A stretch of 64,000 nucleotides of DNA from CAYMYN01 sp964394665 (GCA_964394665.1 CAYMYN010000018.1:1-64000), one strand, 5' to 3'; positions 17,329 to 25,592 are shown, counted from the stretch's first letter. Notes: generated by a model not told the origin, from the sequence alone. Translations and numbers: made by a program.

Positions 17329-18336
17329 ATGGCCGCCCCCGAGACCTGCGGCGCCCCGGTGGGGGCGATCGACGTCGGCACCAACACGTTGTTGTTGCTC
17401 GTGGCGCGCGCCGGCCCGGACGGCGCGCTCGAGGTGCTGGCGGAGGAGAGCGTGAGCGCGCGGCTCGGCGAGGGTCTCGCCCGCACGGGGCGGCTCGACG
17501 GGGCCGCGCTCGAGCGCGGCCTCGCGGCCCTGCGCCGGTTCGCGGCCGCCCTCGAGCGCTGGGGCGTCGCGCGCGCGCGCACGCGGGCCGTCGGCACCGC
17601 GGTGCTGCGGCGCGCGTCGGACGCGGCGCGTTTCCTCGAGCGCGCGCGGCGCGAGCTCGGTCTCGAGGTCGAGGTGTTGTCCGAGCAGGAGGAGGCGCGG
17701 CTGGGGTACGCGGCCGTCGTGGCGGAAGGCGCCGGCGCGCACACGCCCGTGATCGACGTCGGTGGGGGCAGCACGGAGCTCGTGGGGGAGGGTGGCGCGC
17801 TGCGCCTCTCGGTCCCCGTCGGCGCGGTCGTGCTCTCCGAACGGTTCGCCCTCGGGGCCCGGACGCGCGCCCAGCGCGAGCGGGCGCTGGCGGACCTCGG
17901 GGCCGAGCTCGCCGAGACGTTCCGTGCCTTTCCCGCCGGCCTCGCCGCCGCGGCGGGGGCCGAGGTCTGCGTGCTCGGGGGCACTGCGCTCAACCTGGGC
18001 TGTCTCGTCCTGGATCGGCCGAGGTTCGACCACCGCGCGGCCGAGGGGCTCGCGCTCCCGGCCTCCGCGGCCCGCGAACAGGCGCTGCGGCTGACGCGGC
18101 TCGCGCCCCAGGCGCGCCTGGCCCTACCGATCGAGGCCGAGCGGGCCGCGATCCTGCCCGCGGGCCTGCTGTGCGTGGCGGCGGCCCTGGAGCGCCTGGG
18201 GGCGCGTTCGGCGCGCGTCAGCGGCAAGGGCCTGCGCTACGGCCTGGCCCGCGAGCTGCTGGCCGGGGACCGTCCCCATCCTGGGCGTGCCCCTCAAGAT
18301 CCAGCCCGGCCCGGGCCGAAACTCCCCCGGCATTAG
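17329..18336 (+). CDS. Ppx/GppA family phosphatase
   Basis: A 335-residue ASKHA-fold enzyme starting at ATG 17329, 17 nt after the preceding stop. Phosphate-binding motifs are AIDVGTNT near the N-terminus and VIDVGGGSTELV in the middle, with the family EEARLGY segment between them. Family members hydrolyse polyphosphate or guanosine pentaphosphate, linking phosphate storage to the stringent response. At this length it is the short, single-module form without an HD domain, so which substrate it prefers cannot be told. Confidence 0.9.
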   Translation: MAAPETCGAPVGAIDVGTNTLLLLVARAGPDGALEVLAEESVSARLGEGLARTGRLDGAALERGLAALRRFAAALERWGVARARTRAVGTAVLRRASDAARFLERARRELGLEVEVLSEQEEARLGYAAVVAEGAGAHTPVIDVGGGSTELVGEGGALRLSVPVGAVVLSERFALGARTRAQRERALADLGAELAETFRAFPAGLAAAAGAEVCVLGGTALNLGCLVLDRPRFDHRAAEGLALPASAAREQALRLTRLAPQARLALPIEAERAAILPAGLLCVAAALERLGARSARVSGKGLRYGLARELLAGDRPHPGRAPQDPARPGPKLPRH

Positions 18337-18418
18337 GAAGTCGCATCCGGGTCGGTCCCGCCGGGATCGTCGGGGCGATGGGGGACCGGGCGCGGGGCGC
18401 CGCCGACGGGAGCGACAC

Positions 18419-18994
18419 ATGGGGCAGAAGGTTCGACGGACGGGGAGCCCTCGGCGAGCAAGGGGTGGCTTCTCCTTGCTCGAGTTGGCGGTGGCCGTCG
18501 TGCTGCTGATCCTGGCCATCGGCGGGCTCTCGGGGGTGCTCGTGGCCGCCACGCGCCTCAACCAGGCGAACCGCGAGACGGCCCTGGCCCTCTCCGCCGC
18601 GCGCCAGGCGATCGAGGTGCTCCAGGCCGAACCCTTCGCGCAGGTCTTCGCGCGCTTCAACACCGACCCCGGCGACGATCCGGGGGCGCCGGGGAGCGCC
18701 CCGGGGAAGGACTTCGCCGTGCCGGGGCTGACGCCCTGGAACGGGGACCCGGACGGGTTCGTGGGCGAGTACCTCTTCCCGGTGGTCGCGGGCCCCGGCA
18801 CCTCGGTGGAGCTGCGCGAGGACGTCGACGATCCGGCCCTGGGCATGCCGCGCGATCTCGACGGCGACGGCGTCGTCGGCGCGACCAACCTGTCCGGCGC
18901 GTACCGCCTGCTGCCCGTGCGCGTGCGCCTGCGCTGGCGCGGGGTGTCGGGCGAGCGCGAGCTGGCGGTCGAGACCTTCCTGGGGGGCCGTTGA
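18419..18994 (+). CDS. type IV pilin-like / type II secretion pseudopilin
   Basis: A 191-residue protein with a class III prepilin signal: a short basic leader, then GGFSLLELAV with cleavage expected between Gly17 and Phe18 and the conserved Glu at +5 (Glu22). A long hydrophobic helix follows. The globular part contains an acidic Gly/Asp segment (DLDGDGVVG) that may bind calcium. GspI/GspH-like minor pseudopilin is the closest description. It is the first of three linked genes for an export filament; no prepilin peptidase, ATPase or secretin is in the window. Confidence 0.85.
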   Translation: MGQKVRRTGSPRRARGGFSLLELAVAVVLLILAIGGLSGVLVAATRLNQANRETALALSAARQAIEVLQAEPFAQVFARFNTDPGDDPGAPGSAPGKDFAVPGLTPWNGDPDGFVGEYLFPVVAGPGTSVELREDVDDPALGMPRDLDGDGVVGATNLSGAYRLLPVRVRLRWRGVSGERELAVETFLGGR

Positions 18995-18996
18995 CC

Positions 18997-19659
18997 ATGG
19001 TCCGCAGCCAACGGATCGCGGCGCGGCGCGCGCGCGCCGGCTTCACGCTGCTCGAGAGCCTGATCACGGTCGGGATCCTGGCCCTGATCCTGGGGGCCTT
19101 CTCGACCAGCCTGATGCGCGCCTCGGGCAGCGCGCGCACCGGCATGAGCGCGGGCGAACTCCAGGCGCGCACCCAACGCATCGTCGACCGCATCGCGCAG
19201 GAGCTGCTGGCGGCCGAGAACGCGAGCTTCTTCCCGCGTCCGCAGGCCCCCGCGAGTTCAGGCTTGCTCGAGTACCGCCGCCTGGAAGGCTTCGCGGGCG
19301 GAGCGCCCCAGTTCGGGCCCCTGCGCCGCATCGCGCGCGCGGTCTCGCCCAACGACCCGGTGAACGGCCTCGACGACGACGGCAACGGCGTGGTCGACGA
19401 CGGGCGCGTCGTGTGGGTCGACGACGTCGGACAACCGGACGAACGGACGTTCGTCTGGACTTCGTGGGTCGCGCCGCTCGCCGCCGGCGAGCAGGCCTCG
19501 GGAGCGGACGACAACGCCAACGGCCTGATCGACGAGGCCGGCCTGTCGTTCTCCTTCCAGGGCGACGTGCTCACGATCCAGCTCACCCTCCAGCGGCCGG
19601 ACGGCGAGGGCAGGATCCTCACCGCCACGGCGACCACTTCCGTGACATCGAGGAACTAG
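18997..19659 (+). CDS. pseudopilin, GspJ-like
   Basis: A 220-residue protein with prepilin motif AGFTLLESL (cleavage Gly15/Phe16, Glu20 at +5). ATG 18997 is preferred; a TTG two codons earlier overlaps the preceding stop. The globular domain has two Asp-rich loops (DDDGNGVVDDG and DDNANGLIDE) that look like calcium-binding EF-hand or dockerin loops, a known stabilising feature of GspG/GspJ-type pseudopilins. It is co-transcribed with the preceding pseudopilin and the following PilX-like gene. Confidence 0.85.
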   Translation: MVRSQRIAARRARAGFTLLESLITVGILALILGAFSTSLMRASGSARTGMSAGELQARTQRIVDRIAQELLAAENASFFPRPQAPASSGLLEYRRLEGFAGGAPQFGPLRRIARAVSPNDPVNGLDDDGNGVVDDGRVVWVDDVGQPDERTFVWTSWVAPLAAGEQASGADDNANGLIDEAGLSFSFQGDVLTIQLTLQRPDGEGRILTATATTSVTSRN

Positions 19660-19663
19660 CACC

Positions 19664-21082
19664 ATGCAAGCGGGCAGGAACAACCATCTACGGGCAAGTC
19701 GGGGCGAGCGAGGAGGGGTGCTCGTCGCGGCCCTCCTCACCATCGCGGTCCTGCTGGGGCTCTCGGGCGTCGTCATGCGCCTGGGCGTCGCCCAGCACAA
19801 CGAGCGCCATTCGGTGCAGGACGACGTGCGCGCGCTGTACCTCGCCGAGTCGGCGCTGAACGAGACCCTGGCGCGTCTGGCGGGCGGCAACAGCACCGAC
19901 CTGGGATCGCCCGAGGCGCCCCTGGCGCTCTCCGGCGGCGCCTACTGGGCCGACGTGACCGACAACGGGGACGGGACCTTCACGGTCGTGTCCGCCGGAC
20001 GCTCGAACGGCCGCGCGCGGGCCGTCGAGGCCGTGCTCGCCCCGCTGGGCGGCGGGGTCTACTCGCACGCCCTGTTCGCGGGCAACAAGTCGGGTGATCC
20101 CATGTACCGCATGACCTTCGGCGGCGTGGGCAGCCAGGGCGACCAGATCCACGGCGACATCTTCAGCGGCGGGCACGTGGTGCGCAGCGGCGACGCGGCG
20201 ATCCACGGCACGATCCGCGCGAACGGCTTGATCGTGGGGGACGAGGGCGAGACGGGAGTCACGCAGCCGATCCCGGACCTGGCGGGGATGAACTACGCGG
20301 CGACCGCCGACGTCGACGTCGCGGCGCTCTTCGCGGGCGCGACCTGGCGCAGCGACGATGCCGGCGGCAGCGCCTGGCAACTCCCGTCCACGAGCCCGGC
20401 GCACATCTTCCGCAAGAACCCGAGCGACCGCGCCAGCGAGATCAACTCCACGCAGAAGGACGACTTCTTCCTCGAGGACCCCTACACGACGGTCACGACG
20501 GACGTCAACCAGGACGGCTCGAACGCCTTCCGCGTGACGTTGCACAACAACGGCAACAACGCCGTCTACTACATCGATGGCAACCTCTGGTTGCACAACA
20601 AGAAGACCTACTCGCTCAAGGTCGTGGGACCGAACGGCCAGCCGGTGAAGGTCACCTTCGTCGTGAAGGGCAACATCTACTTCTCGGACAACCTGTTCTA
20701 CGACGACCCGCAGCAGGACGGCTTGGCCTTCATCGCGATGGAGGACTCGGCCTACCCGGGCACGACGGGGAACATCTACTTCGGCGACCCGGAGTTCGGG
20801 ACCCTGGGCCACATGTCGGGGTTCATGTACGCGGAGAACAACTTCTACGACACGAACCTGGACGCCACCGGGTCCTCGAACGTGCGCGTGCACGGCAACA
20901 TGACCGCGGGCAACCACGTGGCCATCAACCGCGACTTCAACGGCCAGCACTCGCAGCTCGTGGTCGAATTCGACGATCGCATCGTCAGCGGTCAACTCGA
21001 GATGCCCGGTCTGCCGACCCAAGGCTCCGGCTCCGTCGACGGCTACACGGTGGTTTCCTGGCGCGAGATCGCCGCCCCGTGA
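19664..21082 (+). CDS. PilX/GspK-like pilus-associated protein
   Basis: A 472-residue protein whose N-terminus (ERGGVLVAALLTIAVLLGLS, then ALYLAESALNETLARL) is the PilX/GspK type: an inner-membrane helix followed by the AESALN amphipathic segment, without the classical FTLLE leader. The rest is a long, Asn/Gly-rich, probably beta-helical domain (many GNIYF, GNLWLHNK, GNMTAGNH units). It starts 5 nt after the preceding stop. In this family the protein caps or primes the pseudopilus; here the large beta-domain suggests an exposed tip adhesin. The Asn-rich composition differs from the neighbouring Ala/Arg-rich proteins. Confidence 0.75.
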   Translation: MQAGRNNHLRASRGERGGVLVAALLTIAVLLGLSGVVMRLGVAQHNERHSVQDDVRALYLAESALNETLARLAGGNSTDLGSPEAPLALSGGAYWADVTDNGDGTFTVVSAGRSNGRARAVEAVLAPLGGGVYSHALFAGNKSGDPMYRMTFGGVGSQGDQIHGDIFSGGHVVRSGDAAIHGTIRANGLIVGDEGETGVTQPIPDLAGMNYAATADVDVAALFAGATWRSDDAGGSAWQLPSTSPAHIFRKNPSDRASEINSTQKDDFFLEDPYTTVTTDVNQDGSNAFRVTLHNNGNNAVYYIDGNLWLHNKKTYSLKVVGPNGQPVKVTFVVKGNIYFSDNLFYDDPQQDGLAFIAMEDSAYPGTTGNIYFGDPEFGTLGHMSGFMYAENNFYDTNLDATGSSNVRVHGNMTAGNHVAINRDFNGQHSQLVVEFDDRIVSGQLEMPGLPTQGSGSVDGYTVVSWREIAAP

Positions 21083-21107
21083 GCCCCCAGCCCGGGGTCC
21101 TCCGCCC

Positions 21108-22553
21108 ATGAACCAGCGACCCATCCCGGCCCGTCGGCCGGCGGACCCGGTCCGCCGGCCGCTGGCGCTCCTCGCCCTGGCGACGATCCTCTGCGGGGGG
21201 CCCGCCGCGACGGCGGGCCCCGGCGCGCAGCAGTCGGGCGTGGAGCGCGAGGCCGACGCCTTCCGCGAGCTGCGCCGGCGGCTGCTGGCCCACGCCCAGG
21301 CCCCCGAGCGAGCCTCGGAGGAGGGCCTGGCGCGCCAGCTCGCCGGGCTCGGCGAGGAGCTGATCCCGGTCGCGCTCGACTTGCTGCTCGGCTCGGAGGA
21401 ACCCCCCGCCTGGCAACTCCGCGTGGCGGAGCTCGCCGGGCCAGAGGCCGAGGACGCGCTCCCGGCCGACGCGCTCCCGCTCGGGCCGCTCGAGCAGCGC
21501 ATCCTGCTCCGCACCCTGGCGCAGCTCCCCGAGGAACGGGTGCTCTCCGCGGTGCGCGCGCGCCTCGCGGGGGCGGACATCGGCTCGCGGCGCGTGCTGG
21601 CCCAGGTGCTCGGGCGGATCGAGACGCCCGGGGGCTTGGCGACCCTGATCGACGTGCTCGAGGGCATCGCCCCCGAGCACGTGGCAAGGGTCTTCGTGCA
21701 CGAGCCGTTCGAGGCCGCGCTCACCGACCTGCTCGTCGCCCGGCCGGCGCTGCACGCCAACCTGCGCGCGCGCCTCCTGGCCTTGGACGGGGCCTACTGG
21801 CCGCCCCTGGTGCGGGCGGTGGTCCAGGCGCGCCGCAGCGCGGGCTTCGAGCTCCTGGCCGGTCTCCTGGGCCGCGAGGAGCGGCTCGACGACCTGCTGC
21901 TCACGGGCCTGGCCGAGCTGGCCTTCGACGTGCGCGTCGACGTCGAGGACCGCACCCTCGACTGGCTCGCGCCCTTCCTCTCCGATCCCTCCTGGAGCCG
22001 CCGCCACGCCTGCGTGCGCATCTTCGGCTCGGGCGGGGGGATCCACGCCGCCGAGCTGCTGGCGGGGTTCCTCGGGGACGAACACCCGCTGGTGCGGCAC
22101 GCGGCGCTCCAGCTCCTGCAGTCGGTCTCCGGTCGCCGCTTCACGGTCGAGGAGCGCGGGCGCTGGGAAGCGTGGATCGAGCAGGAACGGACCTGGGCGG
22201 AGGGCGAGGGCAGCGCAGCGCGCGCCGCGCTGCTCTCGGGCGAGGACGCCCAGGTGCTCGCCGCGTTGACGGCGCTGGAGCTGCACCCGATCTGGATCAC
22301 GACCTGGACCGCCGACCTGGGCCGCGCCCTCGCTCGCAGCGAGGGGCCGGCGGTGCGCCGCGCGTTGGTCACGACCCTGGCGCGTTCGCGGGTCTCCCAG
22401 GCCCTGGCGCTGCTGGTCGGAGCCCTGGCCGACGAGGACCGGGGGGTGTCGGCCGCCGCCCGCGCGGCACTGCGCGACCGATTGGGCTTCGACCTGGGGG
22501 CCTCCGTGACCGAGTGGGAGCGCTGGCTCTGGAGCGGCGAAGGACCCTCGTGA
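21108..22553 (+). CDS. exported HEAT-repeat protein
   Basis: A 481-residue protein with a basic N-terminus and hydrophobic stretch (LALLALATILCGG) consistent with a signal peptide. The remainder is alpha-helical solenoid: repeated units such as RALVTTLARSRVSQALALLVGALADEDR... and HACVRIFGSGGGIHAAELLAGFL... are HEAT/PBS-lyase-type repeats. No catalytic motif is visible. It starts 25 nt after the PilX-like gene on the same strand, so it may be part of the pseudopilin operon and act in protein contacts outside the cytoplasm. Confidence 0.75.
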   Translation: MNQRPIPARRPADPVRRPLALLALATILCGGPAATAGPGAQQSGVEREADAFRELRRRLLAHAQAPERASEEGLARQLAGLGEELIPVALDLLLGSEEPPAWQLRVAELAGPEAEDALPADALPLGPLEQRILLRTLAQLPEERVLSAVRARLAGADIGSRRVLAQVLGRIETPGGLATLIDVLEGIAPEHVARVFVHEPFEAALTDLLVARPALHANLRARLLALDGAYWPPLVRAVVQARRSAGFELLAGLLGREERLDDLLLTGLAELAFDVRVDVEDRTLDWLAPFLSDPSWSRRHACVRIFGSGGGIHAAELLAGFLGDEHPLVRHAALQLLQSVSGRRFTVEERGRWEAWIEQERTWAEGEGSAARAALLSGEDAQVLAALTALELHPIWITTWTADLGRALARSEGPAVRRALVTTLARSRVSQALALLVGALADEDRGVSAAARAALRDRLGFDLGASVTEWERWLWSGEGPS

Positions 22554-22565
22554 GCCGGAGCTCGG

Positions 22566-22735
22566 CCTCCGCTACCTGAGTCCAGGCCTTACGGACGGGG
22601 GTCGGGCCCCAAACGAGGGGGCCGCCCACCGGACGAATCCGATCGGCGGCCCGAGGGAGAGAGGAGTCACCATCAAGCTTCCCGAGTGACCGCGCCGCTC
22701 GCAAAGCACGGCCACATCTTGATGGAAAGCGGAGG
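22566..22735. ncRNA. candidate structured RNA in intergenic region 22554-22888 (strand unresolved)
   Basis: This 335-nt interval has no convincing gene. It holds nested inverted repeats: an outer perfect 8-bp pair (CCTCCGCT 22566-22573 with AGCGGAGG 22728-22735), an inner perfect 8-bp pair (CCATCAAG 22670-22677 with CTTGATGG 22718-22725), and local hairpins (GCCGCC...GGCGGC; GGGCCCC...GGGGGCC). A GTCAC/GTGAC pairing would compete with the inner stem. Promoter-like boxes on the minus strand point into it, but the outer stem would overlap that -10, so the strand is uncertain. I did not recognise an Rfam family. Confidence 0.4.
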
Positions 22736-22761
22736 GTAGTGCCGCCGCCCGGGGGGCGCAA
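22733..22761 (-). promoter_or_regulatory. sigma70-type promoter reading leftward into the structured interval
   Basis: On the minus strand: TTGCGC (complement of 22756-22761), a 17-nt spacer, TACCCT (complement of 22733-22738). Predicted transcription starts near 22726 and runs toward the 3' end of the HEAT gene, where no minus-strand gene exists, so the product would be a non-coding RNA. Confidence 0.45.
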
Positions 22762-22783
22762 GCGCCGAGGCGGGGCGACGCAC

Positions 22784-22820
22784 AAAAAAACCCGCTTTTC
22801 CGGTCCCACCCCGGAAGCGG
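22784..22820 (-). terminator. intrinsic terminator on the minus strand
   Basis: Read on the minus strand: CCGCTTCCGG, a 7-nt loop, CCGGAAAAGCGG (two-base bulge), one G, then seven T (complement of A 22784-22790). The stem is strong and the T7 run is striking in this composition. No minus-strand gene lies upstream of it; it may stop antisense transcription or end an unseen RNA. Confidence 0.55.
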
Positions 22821-22888
22821 CCCCCCGCGGTCCGGCTCGGCCGACCCCCGACCGCGCGTCGAGGCCGCGCCCCCGGTACCCTCGCGGG

Positions 22889-23290
22889 GTGCGCATCCCC
22901 GGCCTGGAGCTCTCCCTGGGTGACCCGGACGCCCTCCCCTGGCGCGCGACCCGCCATCCGGGCGTGGCCTGGTTGCCCCTCCATCCGCCGGACGGCTCCG
23001 CGGCGCAGGGCGCCACCCGGGGTGCGCGCGGCGAGTCGGCGGTCCTGATCCGCATGGACCCCGGCCGCGGCTACCCCGCGCACCGCCACCTGGGGGTGGA
23101 GGAGGTGCTGATCCTCTCGGGCGGGTATCGGGACGCGGGCGGAGACCATCCGGCCGGGTCCTACCTGCGCTACGAGCCCGGGAGCGAGCACGCCCCCGTG
23201 GCCCTGGGTGATCCGGGGCGCCCGCCGGGCCCCTCGAATCCGGCCTGCGTGTTGTTCGCGATCGCGCGGGCCGGGGTCCAAGACCTGTGA
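22889..23290 (+). CDS. small cupin (ChrR anti-sigma cupin-like)
   Basis: A 133-residue single-domain cupin. GTG 22889 is chosen because TACCCT (22877-22882) ends 6 nt before it, the leaderless spacing seen elsewhere here. The cupin motif is HRHLGVEEVLILSGGYRD, with metal ligands of the HxH...E type, then PAGSYLRYEPGSEHAP supplying the last His; this is close to the ChrR-type cupin_7 family, which responds to or removes oxidants and peroxides. It lacks the zinc-finger domain of ChrR, so it is not by itself an anti-sigma factor. It sits 77 nt before the aminotransferase-cysteine dioxygenase pair. Confidence 0.75.
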   Translation: MRIPGLELSLGDPDALPWRATRHPGVAWLPLHPPDGSAAQGATRGARGESAVLIRMDPGRGYPAHRHLGVEEVLILSGGYRDAGGDHPAGSYLRYEPGSEHAPVALGDPGRPPGPSNPACVLFAIARAGVQDL

Positions 23291-23367
23291 GGCCTTCCCC
23301 CGGGCGTGCGATTTCGCCCCGGCTGCGACGGTCACCCGGGTCGGGGGAGCGCATACTGGGCTTCGAG

Positions 23368-24534
23368 ATGGACCTCCCCAGCCACGCGACGCGGCGCTAC
23401 TTCGACTACAACGGCTCGACTCCCGTGCACCCGACGGTCGCCCGGGCGGCCAACGAGGCGCTGCTGACGACCTTCGGCAACGCCTCCGCCTCCCACGCCG
23501 CCGGGCTCGAGGCGCGGACGGCGATCGAACGGGCCCGGGCCCAGGTCGCCGAGGCCCTGGGGGCCCGGCCCTCGGAGGTGACCTTCACCTCGGGCGGGAC
23601 CGAGGCGAACAACTGGGCCCTGGCGGGCGCCGCCGCCGGGCGCCGCGGGGGACACGTCGTGATCAGCGCGATCGAGCACAAGTCCGTGCTGCGCGCCGCC
23701 GAGCGACTCGAGGCCCAGGGCCTGCGCGTGACCCGCGTGCGGCCGCGGGCGACGGGCTCGGTGCACCTGCGCGACGTCGAGCTGGCGATCGAGCCCGACA
23801 CGTTCCTGGTGTCGGTGATGCTGGCGAACAACGAGACCGGCGTCGTCCAGCCGGCGCGCGAGATCGCGCGCTCGTGCCGCGCGCGCGGGATCCTCTTCCA
23901 CACCGACGCCGTGTGCGTGCTCGGCAAGCTGCCGATCGACGTGCGCGAGCTCGGCTGCGATCTGCTGTCGCTCTCCGCCCACAAGGTCTACGCGCCCAAG
24001 GGCGTCGGCGCCCTGTTCGTGCGGCACGGGGTCGCCCTCGAGCCCCTGATCGTGGGTTGCGGCCAGCAGGACGGTCGGCGCAGCGGCACCGAGAACACGG
24101 CCGGCGCGGTGGCCCTCGGCGCGGCCCTCGAGCTGTGGCGACGGGGCGCGCTCGAGCCCCAGGAGCCCTACGAGGCCCTGCGCCTGGCGCTCTGGCGGGG
24201 GATCCAGGAGCGTTGTCCCCAGGCGTGCCCGAACGGCGAGGGCGCGGTGCTGCCGAACACCCTCAACGTGTACTTCCCGGGCCACTCCGCGGCCGCGCTG
24301 CAGGCCGCCCTGGCCGGGGCCGGCTTCAGCGTCTCGGCCGGCGCCGCCGCCACCACGGGTGTGCCCTCCCACGTCCTCGTGGCGATGGGCTTCGACGAGG
24401 AACGCGCCCGGGGTAGCCTGCGCTTCAGCCTGGGCCGCCTGAGCGACGAGGCGGGGGTGCGCGAGCTGCTCGACGCCCTCGACGCCGTCCTCGCGGGGCA
24501 GGCGGCCCGAGTCCCCGCGGAGCTCCTCCGATGA
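23368..24534 (+). CDS. NifS/IscS-like class V aminotransferase lacking the catalytic cysteine
   Basis: A 388-residue PLP enzyme of the cysteine desulfurase fold: FDYNGSTPVHP near the start, TSGGTEANN at 74-82, His104, ANNETGVVQP at 153-162, Asp180, and the PLP lysine in SAHKVYAPKG (Lys206). GSLRFSLGR near the C-terminus binds the substrate carboxylate. The active-site loop that normally reads SSGSACxSG is here SAGAAATTG (323-331): Ala replaces Cys and the loop is about two residues shorter. Persulfide formation from cysteine is therefore unlikely. The stop overlaps the cysteine dioxygenase start by 4 nt. Inference: it may act on cysteinesulfinate, releasing sulfite and alanine. Confidence 0.85.
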   Translation: MDLPSHATRRYFDYNGSTPVHPTVARAANEALLTTFGNASASHAAGLEARTAIERARAQVAEALGARPSEVTFTSGGTEANNWALAGAAAGRRGGHVVISAIEHKSVLRAAERLEAQGLRVTRVRPRATGSVHLRDVELAIEPDTFLVSVMLANNETGVVQPAREIARSCRARGILFHTDAVCVLGKLPIDVRELGCDLLSLSAHKVYAPKGVGALFVRHGVALEPLIVGCGQQDGRRSGTENTAGAVALGAALELWRRGALEPQEPYEALRLALWRGIQERCPQACPNGEGAVLPNTLNVYFPGHSAAALQAALAGAGFSVSAGAAATTGVPSHVLVAMGFDEERARGSLRFSLGRLSDEAGVRELLDALDAVLAGQAARVPAELLR

Positions 24535-25145
24535 TCGACCCCACGCCCACCGCCCGCACCGCGGGAGGCCAATCGAACCTGCGGGTCGATCCCGCCGTCC
24601 CCGGACCGCTGGCCGTCCTGTGCGCGGCCCTCGACCAGGAGTTCGCCCGCGACCCCCGCGGCCGGGGTGCGGCCTCCCTGCTCGCCGCCTACGCCGCCGC
24701 CCACGGCGACTGGCGGCACTACGCCCATCCGCGCCGGGAGTGCTACACCCGCAACCTGGTGCGGCGCTCGGCTGCCTACGAGCTGCTCGTCCTGTGCTGG
24801 GGGGCGGGCCAGGAGAGCCCGATCCACAACCACATGGACCAGTGTTGTTGGATGGCGGTCCTCGAGGGGCGGATCGAGGAGGTGCTCTTCGAGCGCCCCG
24901 GGGATCGCCCGGGGCCCCTGGAGCAACGGGCCGCGCGGCGCTTCGAGTGTGGTCAGGCGGCCTACATCGACGACGGCATCGCCTTGCACCTGGTGCGGCC
25001 GGTCGACGGGGCTCCCGGGGTGAGCCTGCACCTCTATGCGCGGCCCTACGGCACGTGCCTGGTGTACGACCCGGCGAGCGGCGCGGTCTCCGAGCGCGTG
25101 CTCGCGTACGACTCGATCGCCGGCGTCCCCGTCGGCGAGGACTGA
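24531..25145 (+). CDS. cysteine dioxygenase
   Basis: A 204-residue non-haem iron enzyme that oxidises L-cysteine to L-cysteinesulfinate. The whole mammalian-type active site can be read: YTRNL (Tyr72, Arg74, substrate carboxylate), HNH (His99, His101 iron ligands), Cys106 in HMDQCCW at the cross-linking Cys position, His153 in IALHLVRP as third ligand, and Tyr169 in SLHLYARP as the cross-linked/catalytic tyrosine. Having both Cys106 and Tyr169 suggests the thioether cofactor can form. It overlaps the aminotransferase by ATGA, so the two are translationally coupled and probably act in sequence. Confidence 0.93.
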   Translation: MIDPTPTARTAGGQSNLRVDPAVPGPLAVLCAALDQEFARDPRGRGAASLLAAYAAAHGDWRHYAHPRRECYTRNLVRRSAAYELLVLCWGAGQESPIHNHMDQCCWMAVLEGRIEEVLFERPGDRPGPLEQRAARRFECGQAAYIDDGIALHLVRPVDGAPGVSLHLYARPYGTCLVYDPASGAVSERVLAYDSIAGVPVGED

Positions 25146-25547
25146 ACGCCCGGGGCGCCCGCGCGCCCCGCCCCCAGGGGGGCGCCGCGCCCGGTCCACC
25201 GCTGCGGCGAGCGGTCGGCGGGCCGGGCGCGACAGGCGGAGGGCGCCGGTCCCCCCAGACCAGCGCCCCCCTTCTCTTTCAAGCGTTCCTCTCCCGAACG
25301 GGCTCCCCCTCGGCCGCTCCTGCCCCCCGGGGAGCGTCGGTCGGCCTCGGGTCGAGGGGCCCGCGGTCCGGGCCTCCAAGCCAGGAAACCCGGGTCGCCC
25401 CGGGTCCCTGGGTTCGGAGCGGCGATCGCCGCGTTCCCCTCTCAAGAGCAACAACGCAAACCGCGGGTCGGATGACCCCGAAATCTCGGAAAAACCCGCA
25501 CGGGCTCGCCCCCGCCCGTGAAGCCCCGCGCGACGGGGGCGCCCAAC
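25146..25547. other. intergenic region before the tRNA gene
   Basis: About 400 nt without a supported gene. Several GC-rich short inverted repeats occur. The clearest is CACGGGC (25499-25505) with GCCCGTG (25514-25520) around an 8-nt loop; on the minus strand this is followed by CGGG and five T (complement of 25490-25494), a weak terminator. The stretch 25425-25500 is noticeably less GC-rich than its surroundings. I see no further gene or recognisable RNA. Confidence 0.5.
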
Positions 25548-25576
25548 TTGACCCTCCGCACCCCCAGGGCTAGAGT
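25548..25576 (+). promoter_or_regulatory. strong sigma70-type promoter of the tRNA-Met gene
   Basis: TTGACC (25548-25553), a 17-nt spacer and TAGAGT (25571-25576). The predicted start is about 10 nt before the mature tRNA 5' end. This is the best promoter match in the window. Confidence 0.8.
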
Positions 25577-25592
25577 CCGCGCCCACTTCGCG

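Noticed and set aside
22681..22740. c-di-GMP (GEMM) riboswitch suggested by GCAAAGC followed by ACGG
   Set aside because: The required GCAAACC motif, tetraloop receptor and spacing are missing, and no regulated gene follows in the right place.
22673..23335. Long minus-strand open frame across the intergenic region and the cupin gene
   Set aside because: Composition is typical of an antisense frame in GC-rich DNA; the plus-strand cupin has clear family motifs and a promoter.
23368..24534. Cysteine desulfurase for Fe-S cluster assembly
   Set aside because: The active-site Cys is absent and no iscU, sufBCD or related gene is nearby.
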